A stretch of 6,301 bases of DNA from JALYQB01 sp035640155 (GTDB lineage: Bacteria > Actinomycetota > Actinomycetes > Mycobacteriales > Pseudonocardiaceae), in assembly GCA_035640155.1 (NCBI GenBank), contig DASQWR010000235.1, positions 1 to 6,301 of the forward strand, read 5' to 3'. This document shows, in pieces, positions 1-5,574 of the stretch. The first letter of the stretch is position 1; each line of letters opens with the position of its first letter. The position numbers and the translations under genes are program-made. The notes beneath the pieces were generated by a model, which searched no databases, was not told the DNA's origin, and saw only the letters and a program-made list of their open reading frames with translations.

Positions 1-204
1 TGGCGCCACCAGCCCGCGCTGCGGACCGAGCGCCACGACATCGAGCGCGCCACCGCCGCGGCCCGGGACCTGCTCGGCGAGCCCGCCTACGCCGAGGCGT
101 ACGCCCGCGGGCTCGCGCCGGCACCCGACGCCGTGCTCGACCTGCAGCAGCCGGTCGAGCCGCAGCTCGCCGCGTGGCTGCGCGAGCCCGTCCGCCCGGC
201 CTGA
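1..204 (+). CDS. C-terminal tail of a probable LuxR/SARP-type regulator (partial)
   Basis: An open frame enters from the left edge and stops with TGA at 202-204, leaving 67 residues. It has strong G/C third-position bias and reads like real coding sequence. The tail is Arg/Ala/Glu-rich, with an RTERHDIERATAAARDLLG helix followed by a YAEAYARGLAPAPDAVLDL stretch. That pattern (acidic/basic helix, then 'Y/F-x-x-A-x-x-x-G', then a short helix) resembles the C-terminal end of large actinobacterial regulators with AAA/TPR regions, where a helix of the type 'ARAALG..AF..A..EG..L' closes the protein. This is recognition by pattern only; no DNA-binding or ATPase motif lies inside the window. Any other TPR-ended protein is possible. 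The gene ends about 30 bp before the IS66 relic, so the relic may have landed just beyond it. Confidence 0.5.
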   Translation, partial: WRHQPALRTERHDIERATAAARDLLGEPAYAEAYARGLAPAPDAVLDLQQPVEPQLAAWLREPVRPA

Positions 205-998
205 CCGGGCTCGTCAGCGGCTCGACAGCACCCCACAAGCGCCGCTGCGGGTGCGGTGATGATCTGGGTGCCGCCCGTGACCTGGGGATCGTGGACCGCT
301 ACCAGCAGCACGAGATCCCGCCGCTGAGCGTGATGCTCACCCAGTACGACCAGCACCAGGTGCAGTGCAGCTGCGGAAAGGTGCACACCGCCGACCGGAC
401 CGAAGGCGCCCGGTCCGGCCGCGCAGGTCTACCCCGACGCGGTGTGGCCAGTCCAGATCGCCGACGCGCTGCGTGAGCTGATCGGCCAGGCCAACCTCGC
501 CCGCGACCAGCACCTGCCCGCGATCGCCGCCGACATCCGCGACGCCCTGCCACCCGGTTCCGCAACGGGGTGCTGGTCGGGCTGTCCGACACCACCTCCG
601 CCCCCACCCGCCCCGCCAGTCCAAAGCCCGGCTGCTGCTGGAAGTCCTGCGCGACCGCCCCGAGGACGTGCTGCGCTTCGCCCACGACCTGCCGCTGCCC
701 CCCACCTCGAATCAGGCCGAACGCGACCTACGACCCAGCAAGATCCAACAAAAGATCTCCGGGGGCCTGACCAGCGTCAAGCGCACCGAAGATCGCTACA
801 CCATCCTCGGCTGCCTCTCCACCGCCACCAAGCACGGCCTCGACAAGATCACCGTGCTGCGCGACGCGCTGACCGGCCGACCCTGGATACCTGCACAACC
901 CGCACCCACCTGACACCACGTCGCACCAACCATCACCGGAAGCCCCGAGCCGACCGGCGACAACGTCATACCCTGGTCAGGTCCGAGGCTGAATGTTT
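205..998 (+). mobile_element. Relic of an IS66-type insertion sequence
   Basis: The transposase remnant is followed by about 85 bp of non-coding sequence that reaches GCTGAATGTTTAC, ending at 998. IS66-family elements usually begin GTAA and end TTAC, so this TTAC is a candidate right end, though I can see no matching left terminal repeat or target duplication. The left end is missing: the N-terminal third of the transposase is replaced by sequence adjoining the upstream regulator tail at 205-233. The boundaries given are the outer limits of what the relic could cover; only 234-913 is directly supported by homology. Confidence 0.4.
234..913 (+). pseudogene. IS66-family transposase (TnpC) remnant, core deleted and frameshifted
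   Basis: Four pieces in changing frames align with the known order of an IS66 transposase. Piece one (about 234-405) holds the zinc-binding region: RRCGCGDDL, then VDRYQQHEIPP, then QVQCSCGKVHTA. Piece two (about 406-552) jumps to the late region with VWPVQIADALRELIGQANLARD. Piece three (about 553-614) reads RFRNGVLVGLS. Piece four (about 617-913) reads SKARLLLEVLRDRPEDVLRF, then the family hallmark PPTSNQAERDLRPSKIQQKIS, and ends near GRPWIP as in full-length members. The N-terminal coiled coil is absent. Roughly 200 residues carrying most of the DDE catalytic core are missing between pieces one and two. At least two further frameshifts follow, so this copy cannot make transposase. Frame coordinates are approximate at the joints; family assignment is firm from the C-terminal motif. 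Confidence 0.9.
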
Positions 999-1187
999 AC
1001 GTGCTGGCAGCCCGACGCCGTGCACCACGGCGGCGGAGTTTCGCAGTCATCGTTATTGACAAAGTGTCCATTGAGGACGAATAGACCCTCGATGCTCAGC
1101 CATCGACCTCGCTGGGCCGGCGCCCCCCGGGTCAGGTGATCAACCGGTAGGTTCGCTGCAACAACACTTGACCTTCAGGAGGGCTCA
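914..1187. other. Gene-free gap between IS66 relic and osmC
   Basis: No open frame with coding character is present here. The left part is probably the non-coding tail of the IS66 relic. The right part carries the candidate osmC promoter (TTGACA at 1056), two copies of the 8-mer GGTCAGGT (975-982 and 1130-1137) and the osmC ribosome site. A C-rich run lies at 1121-1128. Confidence 0.5.
1056..1084 (+). promoter_or_regulatory. Candidate promoter for the osmC-type gene
   Basis: A perfect TTGACA (1056-1061) is followed after 17 bp by GAATAG (1079-1084), a poor -10 match. Transcription would start about 95 bp before the ATG at 1188. The -35 is exact and sits in the most A/T-rich patch of the gap, which favours it, but the -10 is weak, so this is a tentative call. 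Confidence 0.3.
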
Positions 1188-1613
1188 ATGACTGACCGCA
1201 GGGCTTCGACGACGTGGACCGGCGACTTGGCACGGGGCAGGGGCACGGTGACGTTGGAATCCTCCGCCGCCGGCAAGTTCGACGTGTCGTGGCCGGCGCG
1301 CACGGAGGACCCGAACGGGCTGAGCAGCCCCGAGGAGCTGATCGCCGCCGCGCACTCGTCGTGCTACAGCATGCAACTCTCGCACATGATCGACGAGGTC
1401 GGCGGCACCCCGAACCAGATCGACACCACGGCCGTGGTCACTCTGATCGTCGGCGAGGGCATCACTAAGATCGCGTTGACCTGCCGGGCCTCGGTCGACG
1501 GCATGGATGAGGAGGCCTTCCAGCAGACCGCGCAGGGCGCCAAGGAGCAGTGCCCGGTGTCGGGCCTAGTCAAGGCCAACACCGAGCTCACCCTGGACGC
1601 CTCGCTCGTCTGA
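1188..1613 (+). CDS. osmC: OsmC-family peroxiredoxin
   Basis: The gene encodes 141 residues, the usual length for OsmC/Ohr proteins. These cytoplasmic dimers reduce organic hydroperoxides through two reactive cysteines. Cys59 sits in the family context SPEELIAAAHSSCYSM. Cys122 sits in CPVSGLV, the second conserved site. The N-terminal block has the substrate-side strand pattern TWTGDLARGRGTVTLESSAAG, with Arg16/Arg18 near the position of the conserved arginine. An extra Cys99 is not a family catalytic residue. The LSSPEELIAAAHSSC wording and the length point to the OsmC subfamily rather than Ohr. The start is secure: AGGAGGG at 1177-1183 lies four bases before the ATG. A TTGACA lies 127 bp upstream, and GGTCAGGT lies 50 bp upstream of the start (1130-1137). 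No ohrR-like MarR regulator is adjacent, so organic-peroxide control by a neighbour is not indicated. Confidence 0.93.
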   Translation: MTDRRASTTWTGDLARGRGTVTLESSAAGKFDVSWPARTEDPNGLSSPEELIAAAHSSCYSMQLSHMIDEVGGTPNQIDTTAVVTLIVGEGITKIALTCRASVDGMDEEAFQQTAQGAKEQCPVSGLVKANTELTLDASLV

Positions 1614-1676
1614 GTCCTCCAGCCCGCTGACCGGGAGCAGCACAAGGCCGGACCAGGGCGACACGCTCCACCGCTG

Positions 1677-1688
1677 GTCAGATCTGAC
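1677..1688. repeat. 12-bp perfect palindrome GTCAGATCTGAC
   Basis: The sequence equals its own reverse complement over 12 bases and lies 64 bp after the osmC stop. Its half-site GGTCAG (with the preceding G) is the same as that of the palindrome 85 bp further on. It may be a binding site for a dimeric protein or part of a termination region; there is no T-tract. Confidence 0.5.
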
Positions 1689-1752
1689 GCCCCCGGCATC
1701 GCCGCAACCGCTGACGGGTGGTTCAGCTCAGCCGCGGCGCGTTGCCCGCTCG

Positions 1753-1784
1753 GCACGGAGGGGTCAGGTCCTGACCTACCGTGC
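1753..1784. repeat. Two-tier inverted repeat, 13 bp of stem
   Basis: The inner arms GGTCAGG (1762-1768) and CCTGACC (1770-1776) are perfect, separated by one base. The outer arms GCACGG (1753-1758) and CCGTGC (1779-1784) are perfect too, separated from the inner stem by a 3/2-base internal loop. As RNA this would be a stable hairpin in the middle of the convergent gap, so a bidirectional transcription stop is plausible. As DNA it looks like an operator with the half-site shared by the palindrome at 1677. Confidence 0.5.
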
Positions 1785-2026
1785 TCCCGCGCGGCACCCG
1801 GGCCAGCCTTGATAGCTCAGCGCGCCCATCGCCCCGCTGCCGAAGGCCGGACTGGTGAAGCCAGCCGGGGCAGGCGAGTCACCGTCGTCGACTGGATGAC
1901 AGTCACCCACGCGGGACGATGCCGCACGCACCCCACACCGAAACCGGTCCCTTGACTACGCCCCCATAGGCTGCTCACGAGGCGGCGACGAGATCGGCGC
2001 GGTGGTGCTTCTGTGGTCGTGGGGAT

Positions 2027-2434
2027 CTACGCGGCGGGCGGCTCTTCCACCACGACGACGTGGTTGCCGTCCGGGTCGCGCAGCATGAACATGAGCGGGG
2101 CGCCGGAGGTGCGCATCGGCTCTGGATCGAGGTCGATACCGCCGATGGCGCTCAGGCGCGCGTGCTCGCCCAGGACGTCCGCCGTCTCCACACCGATCGA
2201 GCTGCCGCCGGGCTCGCCGCCCATCGGTGGGTTGAGCGCCAGCCGCGCCCGCGACCCGGGCGGGGCCACCTCCAGCCAGCGCATCTCGTTGTGCTCACCG
2301 AAGCGCGTGTCGGCGCGCACCTCGAAGCCGAGCTTCTCGGTGTAGAAGGCGAGGGCTGCGTCCTGGTCAGCGACGGCGAACATGGCCACGCCGATGTTCG
2401 AGAGGGTTGTCGGGGTTCGCGTGAAATCATTCAT
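2027..2434 (-). CDS. VOC-superfamily (glyoxalase/bleomycin-resistance fold) protein
   Basis: The protein is 135 residues from this start. It has the single-domain VOC pattern: an opening strand SNIGVAMFAVADQDAALAFY, the FYTEKLGF helix-strand signature, a middle strand pair MRWLEVAPPG/RARLALNPP, and the closing FMLRDPDGNHVVVVEE signature ending in the usual acidic metal-ligand position. The first-strand ligand, normally His or Gln, appears to be hydrophobic (IGV), so metal binding may be altered; the substrate cannot be told. Such proteins range from lyases and dioxygenases to drug-binding resistance proteins. I prefer the ATG at 2434 because homology-like sequence begins soon after it. An ATG at 2467 would add 11 unremarkable residues (MSSACSARLQA); neither start has a clear ribosome site. 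It converges on the osmC-type gene. Confidence 0.88.
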   Translation of the reverse strand: MNDFTRTPTTLSNIGVAMFAVADQDAALAFYTEKLGFEVRADTRFGEHNEMRWLEVAPPGSRARLALNPPMGGEPGGSSIGVETADVLGEHARLSAIGGIDLDPEPMRTSGAPLMFMLRDPDGNHVVVVEEPPAA

Positions 2435-2558
2435 GGCCTGTAGACGCGCCGAGCAGGCGGAACTCATTGGTCCCGCCCCGAGACGTCGCAGCGCGATGTT
2501 GCCGCCCTACGCGCCGTCTCGATCGGCGAGGACGCCGGTCTGGTTTCGGGAGTCAACG

Positions 2559-2804
2559 CTACGCAACGGGGACGCGGGTCTTGTCCGGCAGCGCCACACC
2601 GAGGGTCAGCGCGACCCGACGCTCGAGGTCCGCGGTCAAGAAGCTGCGGGCCCACTGACGCAGCGGCGGCTCAAGGTGCTTGGGGATGCCTTCGAAGGGC
2701 GTGGTGTCCGGTGGGAGGCTGGCTTCACGGGCGGCCAGCGGCTGCGCACGGGTCTCGCTGGAGTCGGGGTGCACGACCGTCAGCGTAGGGGTCGGGTCCG
2801 GCAC
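2559..2804 (-). CDS. Unrecognised small protein, possibly 5'-truncated
   Basis: From a GTG at 2804 the frame gives 81 residues, with strong G/C third-position bias and a soluble composition: a Pro/Thr-rich start (PDPTPTLTVVHP) and a basic/acidic helical C-terminal half (HLEPPLRQWARSFLTADLERR). I do not recognise the family. The coding-like pattern continues upstream in the same frame for 26 codons (KQRRFEVPWGRRTFLLPV) until a TAG at 2883-2885, and no ribosome site precedes the GTG. The true 5' end may therefore have been lost or mutated: an ATG at 2886-2888 lies directly before the TAG. It could be a living gene with the GTG start or the tail of a broken one. It is divergent from the membrane-protein gene and runs towards the VOC gene, 125 bp away. 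Confidence 0.45.
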   Translation of the reverse strand: MPDPTPTLTVVHPDSSETRAQPLAAREASLPPDTTPFEGIPKHLEPPLRQWARSFLTADLERRVALTLGVALPDKTRVPVA

Positions 2805-3210
2805 GGGGAGTAGAAACGTCCGCCGCCCCCACGGTACCTCGAAGCGACGCTGCTTCAGCCGCGTCGCGGGACGGCGATGCCGCTACATGTCAGCTGTCGA
2901 CGGTTGCGCCCGGGTCACCGGCACCATGGACCCGAGCGCTCCCCTGACCTCATGTCCAGCTTCCGCGTCGGCGTTTACTACCGTCCCTCGTTCTGGTGCC
3001 TTGGTCGTCGGCGGAAAGGGCGGCCAGGGAGCGCGACACGCCTGAGGGCAGGTGGTTGACAGAAGGGGACCACGTAACCGACGGGCAGGACGTAACCGAC
3101 GGGGTCTCACCCTGGCGCCGTGCGGGCGCGGGAGTAGCCGAGCTTCGCCGGCACGCAGGGGTCGTGATTAGGGTGCTCCCTGGGGACGAGCAGGAAGGCA
3201 GGGAGAAGAC
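2805..3210. other. Divergent intergenic region
   Basis: The part at 2805-2882 is the coding-like upstream extension of the minus-strand frame. From about 2889 to 3210 I see no convincing gene on either strand. The region contains a TTGACA at 3056-3061, the 14-bp tandem direct repeat at 3072-3103, and the ribosome site of the membrane-protein gene at its right end. Confidence 0.4.
3072..3103. repeat. Two direct copies of ACGTAACCGACGGG, 18-bp period
   Basis: The 14-base unit occurs at 3072-3085 and exactly again at 3090-3103, with four bases between. It lies 107 bp before the GTG of the membrane-protein gene and 11 bases after a TTGACA at 3056. A two-site arrangement with 18-bp spacing could be an activator or repressor site, but a chance tandem duplication is also possible. 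Confidence 0.55.
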
Positions 3211-3723
3211 GTGCGAGGTCAGGTCGAGGCAGGCAGTCACGGCGAGAAGAGAGACGCCGTGCTTCAGCGCAGGCTGGTGGTCCTGGCCGTCATTCTCGCT
3301 GTGGCCGCCGCAGTTCACCTCGCCGACCACGCCATCCGCGGTGAGATCGTCGCCGACAACAACCTGAATCCCGAGTGGGACCACAGCGGATGGCCGTTCA
3401 CCGATGACCTCACGCCGTTCACCCCGAGCCTGACCATCCCCCTGATCTTCCTCACCGCCGCCGCGCTCACCCTCCGGGGGCGCTTGTGGGCAGGCTTCTG
3501 GCTCGCCTGGGGAATCGCCGTCACTGCGGTGGTCATCTTCGTGCACTTCGTGCCCACCGGGCAGACCGAGACTCTCGGCGTCATCTACCGGACTTACGAC
3601 CACGGCGCTGGCGCCCCGGTGGCCGGGGCGGTCGCGGTTTTGGATGTCGCGATCATCGTCGCGGGCCTTGCCACCCTCATCGCACTTGCCATCCGGACAC
3701 GGCGGTCTTCGGGGCGGTGGTAG
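3211..3723 (+). CDS. Four-helix integral membrane protein, function unknown
   Basis: The 170-residue product has four hydrophobic segments at about residues 22-42, 72-88, 92-114 and 138-161. Between helices one and two is a polar loop with the wording EWDHSGWPFTDDLTPFTPS. Between helices three and four is a loop with a GxIYRTYDHGAGAP pattern. His36 and Asp39/His40 at the end of helix one (HLADHAIRGE) are conspicuous polar residues near the membrane. I recall similar small membrane proteins with a DHSGWPF-like loop in actinomycetes, but no function is known to me. The GTG start has GGGAG at 3201-3205 five bases upstream. A GTG at 3259, just before helix one, is an alternative that drops a 16-residue polar leader. 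The gene stands alone; a perfect 10-bp hairpin lies about 70 bp after its stop. Confidence 0.78.
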   Translation: MRGQVEAGSHGEKRDAVLQRRLVVLAVILAVAAAVHLADHAIRGEIVADNNLNPEWDHSGWPFTDDLTPFTPSLTIPLIFLTAAALTLRGRLWAGFWLAWGIAVTAVVIFVHFVPTGQTETLGVIYRTYDHGAGAPVAGAVAVLDVAIIVAGLATLIALAIRTRRSSGRW

Positions 3724-3795
3724 GCATGCGATCATCGTCCTCGACGCCAATGACCTTAAAGATCGAACGTTTCATAACGAGGTCAGGGGTGGGGA

Positions 3796-3829
3796 GGCCC
3801 TCACCAGGGCGGTTCCGCAGGTGAGGGCC
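3796..3829. terminator. Perfect 10-bp hairpin after the membrane-protein gene
   Basis: Arms GGCCCTCACC (3796-3805) and GGTGAGGGCC (3820-3829) pair perfectly around a 14-base loop that itself contains GCGG-TT-CCGC. It is 72 bp past the stop codon of the membrane-protein gene and could stop transcription from either side. No T-run follows on either strand, so the terminator call rests on stem strength and position. Confidence 0.45.
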
Positions 3830-3833
3830 GGGA

Positions 3834-3873
3834 GCCGCCTGCGGAATCGAACCAACGACCTGCTCCTTACGAG
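3834..3873 (-). pseudogene. 3' half of a tRNA-Thr(CGU), degenerate
   Basis: Read on the minus strand, the segment gives an anticodon loop CTCGTAA (anticodon CGU at 3869-3871), the 3' anticodon strand GGAGC, a variable loop AGGTC, the T-arm GTTGGTTCGATTCC, and a 3' acceptor strand AGGCGGC ending at 3834. The match with tRNA-Thr is clear from the anticodon loop to the 3' end. The T-stem 3' strand reads CCGC where CCAGC would pair with GTTGG, consistent with one lost base. On the 5' side the anticodon stem reads GGCCC instead of GCTCC, and no GCCGCCT acceptor strand or normal D-arm is found. It is therefore a relic or an attachment-site copy rather than a working tRNA. No CCA is encoded. Confidence 0.55.
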
Positions 3874-3911
3874 GGGCCTGTACACCGTCCCATCTGGCCT
3901 CTGCCTGCAAC

Positions 3912-3957
3912 AACGGTCGCAGCGCGGACCGCTCGGGACAGCCCGCGCAACACCGTT
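3912..3957. other. Multi-tier stem-loop structure
   Basis: Three nested perfect pairings occur in 46 bases: AACGGT (3912-3917) with ACCGTT (3952-3957), GCGCGG (3922-3927) with CCGCGC (3943-3948), and GCT (3931-3933) with AGC (3940-3942). They are separated by internal loops of 4/3 bases and a 3-base bulge, giving 15 base pairs. The structure lies about 40 bp from the tRNA relic. It could be a structural RNA segment, an attachment-site arm or a cruciform; nothing identifies which strand is transcribed. Confidence 0.45.
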
Positions 3958-4088
3958 AGCCGCAGTTTCGCCCCACGAATGATCCCACGGGCGCCTGCGC
4001 TGCGGGGAGGCTCTTGGACACCGACGTGAGCCTCACACCGAGGGCCGGCTGTCAGACGCGCACACCATGACCTCCTGGGCAGCGCTGC
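3958..4088. other. Gene-free stretch with one small inverted repeat
   Basis: I see no gene here. GAGGCTC (4007-4013) and GAGCCTC (4028-4034) form a 7-bp stem around 14 bases, with no T-tract and no defined gene next to it. Confidence 0.35.
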
Positions 4089-4409
4089 ATGAGACAAGCG
4101 CCGAAATGCACCGCCACCATCGCTGAGGGCTCTACGCTCAGCCGCGACGAGTGGCCACTTGGCGCGGGGGGTGACCACGCCGGGCAGCTCGTCATCAGCG
4201 GCGACAGCCGGGTGGATCCTTTGGAGAGGGCGACCCTGAGGTACACGCGGAAGGCCCGTCCCGGGTTGGACGTCGGCCTGCGGGGGTCATCACACGTGGC
4301 CTCCGCGGTACAGCTGCTGGGCCAGTGTAACCTTCGGAGTGCTTATGGGCTCACCACGGGGGCAGATACCTGCCCTGACGTGACGATTACTTTCACCCCC
4401 GCCACCTGA
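4089..4409 (+). CDS. Doubtful hypothetical protein
   Basis: The frame gives 106 residues with roughly three quarters of its codons ending in G or C, which is lower than for the sure genes nearby but above chance. The C-terminal part (GADTCPDVTITFTPAT) resembles the end of a secreted or surface protein. There is no signal peptide, membrane segment or known motif. The ATG has no ribosome site, so if the frame is real the N-terminus may be wrong or lost. Three cysteines are present. It converges on the phosphodiesterase gene, with 76 bp between the stops. It may be a fragment of an older gene or a chance frame. Confidence 0.3.
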   Translation: MRQAPKCTATIAEGSTLSRDEWPLGAGGDHAGQLVISGDSRVDPLERATLRYTRKARPGLDVGLRGSSHVASAVQLLGQCNLRSAYGLTTGADTCPDVTITFTPAT

Positions 4410-4421
4410 ATCGCCGTCCGG

Positions 4422-4437
4422 GAGCCGGACCAGGCTC
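4422..4437. terminator. Weak hairpin between converging frames
   Basis: GAGCC (4422-4426) and GGCTC (4433-4437) pair around six bases, between the stop of the doubtful frame (4409) and the stop of the phosphodiesterase gene (4486). The stem is short and lacks a T-run; position is the main argument. Confidence 0.25.
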
Positions 4438-4485
4438 GTCACGCCGCGAAGCGCTCAGCCGAGGGTGGAGTCGCCGATGCAGTCC

Positions 4486-5574
4486 TTAGCGGCGTACCTC
4501 GAACCGGCGCGGCAGCGGGTAGCCGCGGGTCTCAAGCAAGTCTCGCAGTCGGTCGGGGTAGTCGGTGATGATGCCGTCAACCCTCATGTCGATGAGCCGG
4601 TTCATGGTCGCGATGTCATCGACGGTCCACGGGATGACCTTCATCCCGGCCGCGTGCGCCTCGTCGACCATCTCCTTGGTGGTGAACGGCTGGTAGCCGG
4701 GGTCGATGACCGAGCCATCCTGCGGGTCACCGTGCACGGGGGAGATCGCGTCGGCGCCGAAGGACTTGGCTGCCCGCACAACACTACCGCCGAAGTCGTC
4801 AATGTCGATGCCGCCCAGCCAGGGGGACGCGCCCGGCTGACCGACCTCCAGAAAGGTGCCGTTGGCCAAGGCGACAATCGGCAGCCGCGGCTCGACCTGT
4901 CGCATCCGCATCAGCGCCCCCCAGTCGAAGCTCTGGACCGTCACGTTGCCGAGCATGCCGGCGCGCCGGATCTCCTGAACGGCGACCTGCACGAACTGCT
5001 CGCGGGGAGCGGTCTGCTCCGGAGCGCCGGCCTCGACCTTGGTCTCGATGTTGAGCATCACGCCGCGCTGCCCGGTGGCATGGGCCCGCTTGACGAGGTC
5101 GAACACCTCACCCAGGATCATCATCTTCGAGCCCGGTACCTGGATTTGGCTGTCGATGTAGCGGTCGGTCCTCGGGTCCGCCGGGCGCCGGGTGCCGCAG
5201 TCGAACGTCTTGACCTGGGCGAAGGTGAGGTCCTTGACGAACTTGCCCAGGTACGGGAACTCCGGGTCACCGGGAACGGCGGGCGCGGTGTCCTGGCAGA
5301 CGACCGGGTTGGTCTTGCGGTCGTGAGTGACCACGGCCTGGCCGTCCTCGGTGATCTGCAGGTCCAGCTCCAGGGTGGTGACTCCAAGTTCGAGCGCGTT
5401 CTCGAACGCCGCCGGGCTGCTCTCCTGACGCAGTCCGATCCCGCCGCGATGCGCCTGCAGGTCAAAATCGGGTTGCCGGGACCGGTCGTCTCCGGCGCCC
5501 GGGGACGTCGCGCCCGCCATGGTGCCCAACACGATCCCCGCGGCGAGGAGCACGCCGCCCAGCGTCCGCATCAT
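4486..5574 (-). CDS. Secreted glycerophosphodiester phosphodiesterase (GDPD)
   Basis: The 362-residue protein should hydrolyse glycerophosphodiesters to an alcohol and glycerol-3-phosphate outside the membrane, which feeds phosphate and carbon scavenging. An N-terminal hydrophobic stretch (MMRTLGGVLLAAGIVLGTMAGATS, read as two parts) is a signal peptide or anchor. The GDPD core follows in order: HRGG (His42, Arg43), ESSPAAFENALELG (the 'ENT' region), LELDLQITEDGQAVVTHD (Glu69, Asp71, His84) and NIETKVE (Glu177, Lys179). Near the end come IPWTVDD and DGIITDYPDRL, the closing barrel signatures. All expected catalytic and metal residues are present. Cys93 and Cys126 could form a disulfide. I chose the ATG at 5574 because GAGG lies 8 bases before it (5583-5586) and it leads straight into the signal peptide; an ATG at 5658 would add 28 residues that hide the signal. 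A palindrome (5594-5607) and a GGTCAGGT copy lie just upstream. Confidence 0.95.
   Translation of the reverse strand: MMRTLGGVLLAAGIVLGTMAGATSPGAGDDRSRQPDFDLQAHRGGIGLRQESSPAAFENALELGVTTLELDLQITEDGQAVVTHDRKTNPVVCQDTAPAVPGDPEFPYLGKFVKDLTFAQVKTFDCGTRRPADPRTDRYIDSQIQVPGSKMMILGEVFDLVKRAHATGQRGVMLNIETKVEAGAPEQTAPREQFVQVAVQEIRRAGMLGNVTVQSFDWGALMRMRQVEPRLPIVALANGTFLEVGQPGASPWLGGIDIDDFGGSVVRAAKSFGADAISPVHGDPQDGSVIDPGYQPFTTKEMVDEAHAAGMKVIPWTVDDIATMNRLIDMRVDGIITDYPDRLRDLLETRGYPLPRRFEVRR

Larger units (their letters stand above)
1614..2026. other. 413-bp gap between two convergent genes
   Basis: The osmC-type gene and the VOC gene point at each other across this gap. No frame inside it looks coding. It contains a 12-bp perfect palindrome at 1677-1688 and a longer hairpin at 1753-1784, and a small GACTG/CAGTC stem at 1890-1904. 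None is followed by a T-run, so classic intrinsic terminators are not evident. Nothing else is recognised. Confidence 0.5.

Noticed and set aside
1364..1756. Minus-strand frame antisense to osmC
   Set aside because: Covered by an intact, ribosome-site-led osmC-type gene; no family pattern in the antisense product.
1841..1931. Possible cobalamin-type riboswitch because of CCGG/GGTGAAG-like wording
   Set aside because: The box order and the conserved CCGCNACTGT-type core are absent, and no gene start lies downstream in the right orientation.
2883..3110. Minus-strand 75-codon frame ending in the TAG before the unknown gene
   Set aside because: Codon third positions are mixed and the product is low-complexity; it shares the frame with the gene below but does not look coding.
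2950..3750. Long minus-strand frame of 266 codons
   Set aside because: It overlaps the membrane-protein gene antisense, has a low-complexity Gly/Asp/Pro-rich product with no fold-like pattern, and the plus-strand frame gives clear transmembrane helices.
4490..4503. Shared TTCGAGGTAC between the GDPD 3' end and the minus-strand gene near 2839
   Set aside because: A 10-base match in two coding regions with similar residues (RRFEV) is within chance and codon bias; no wider similarity.
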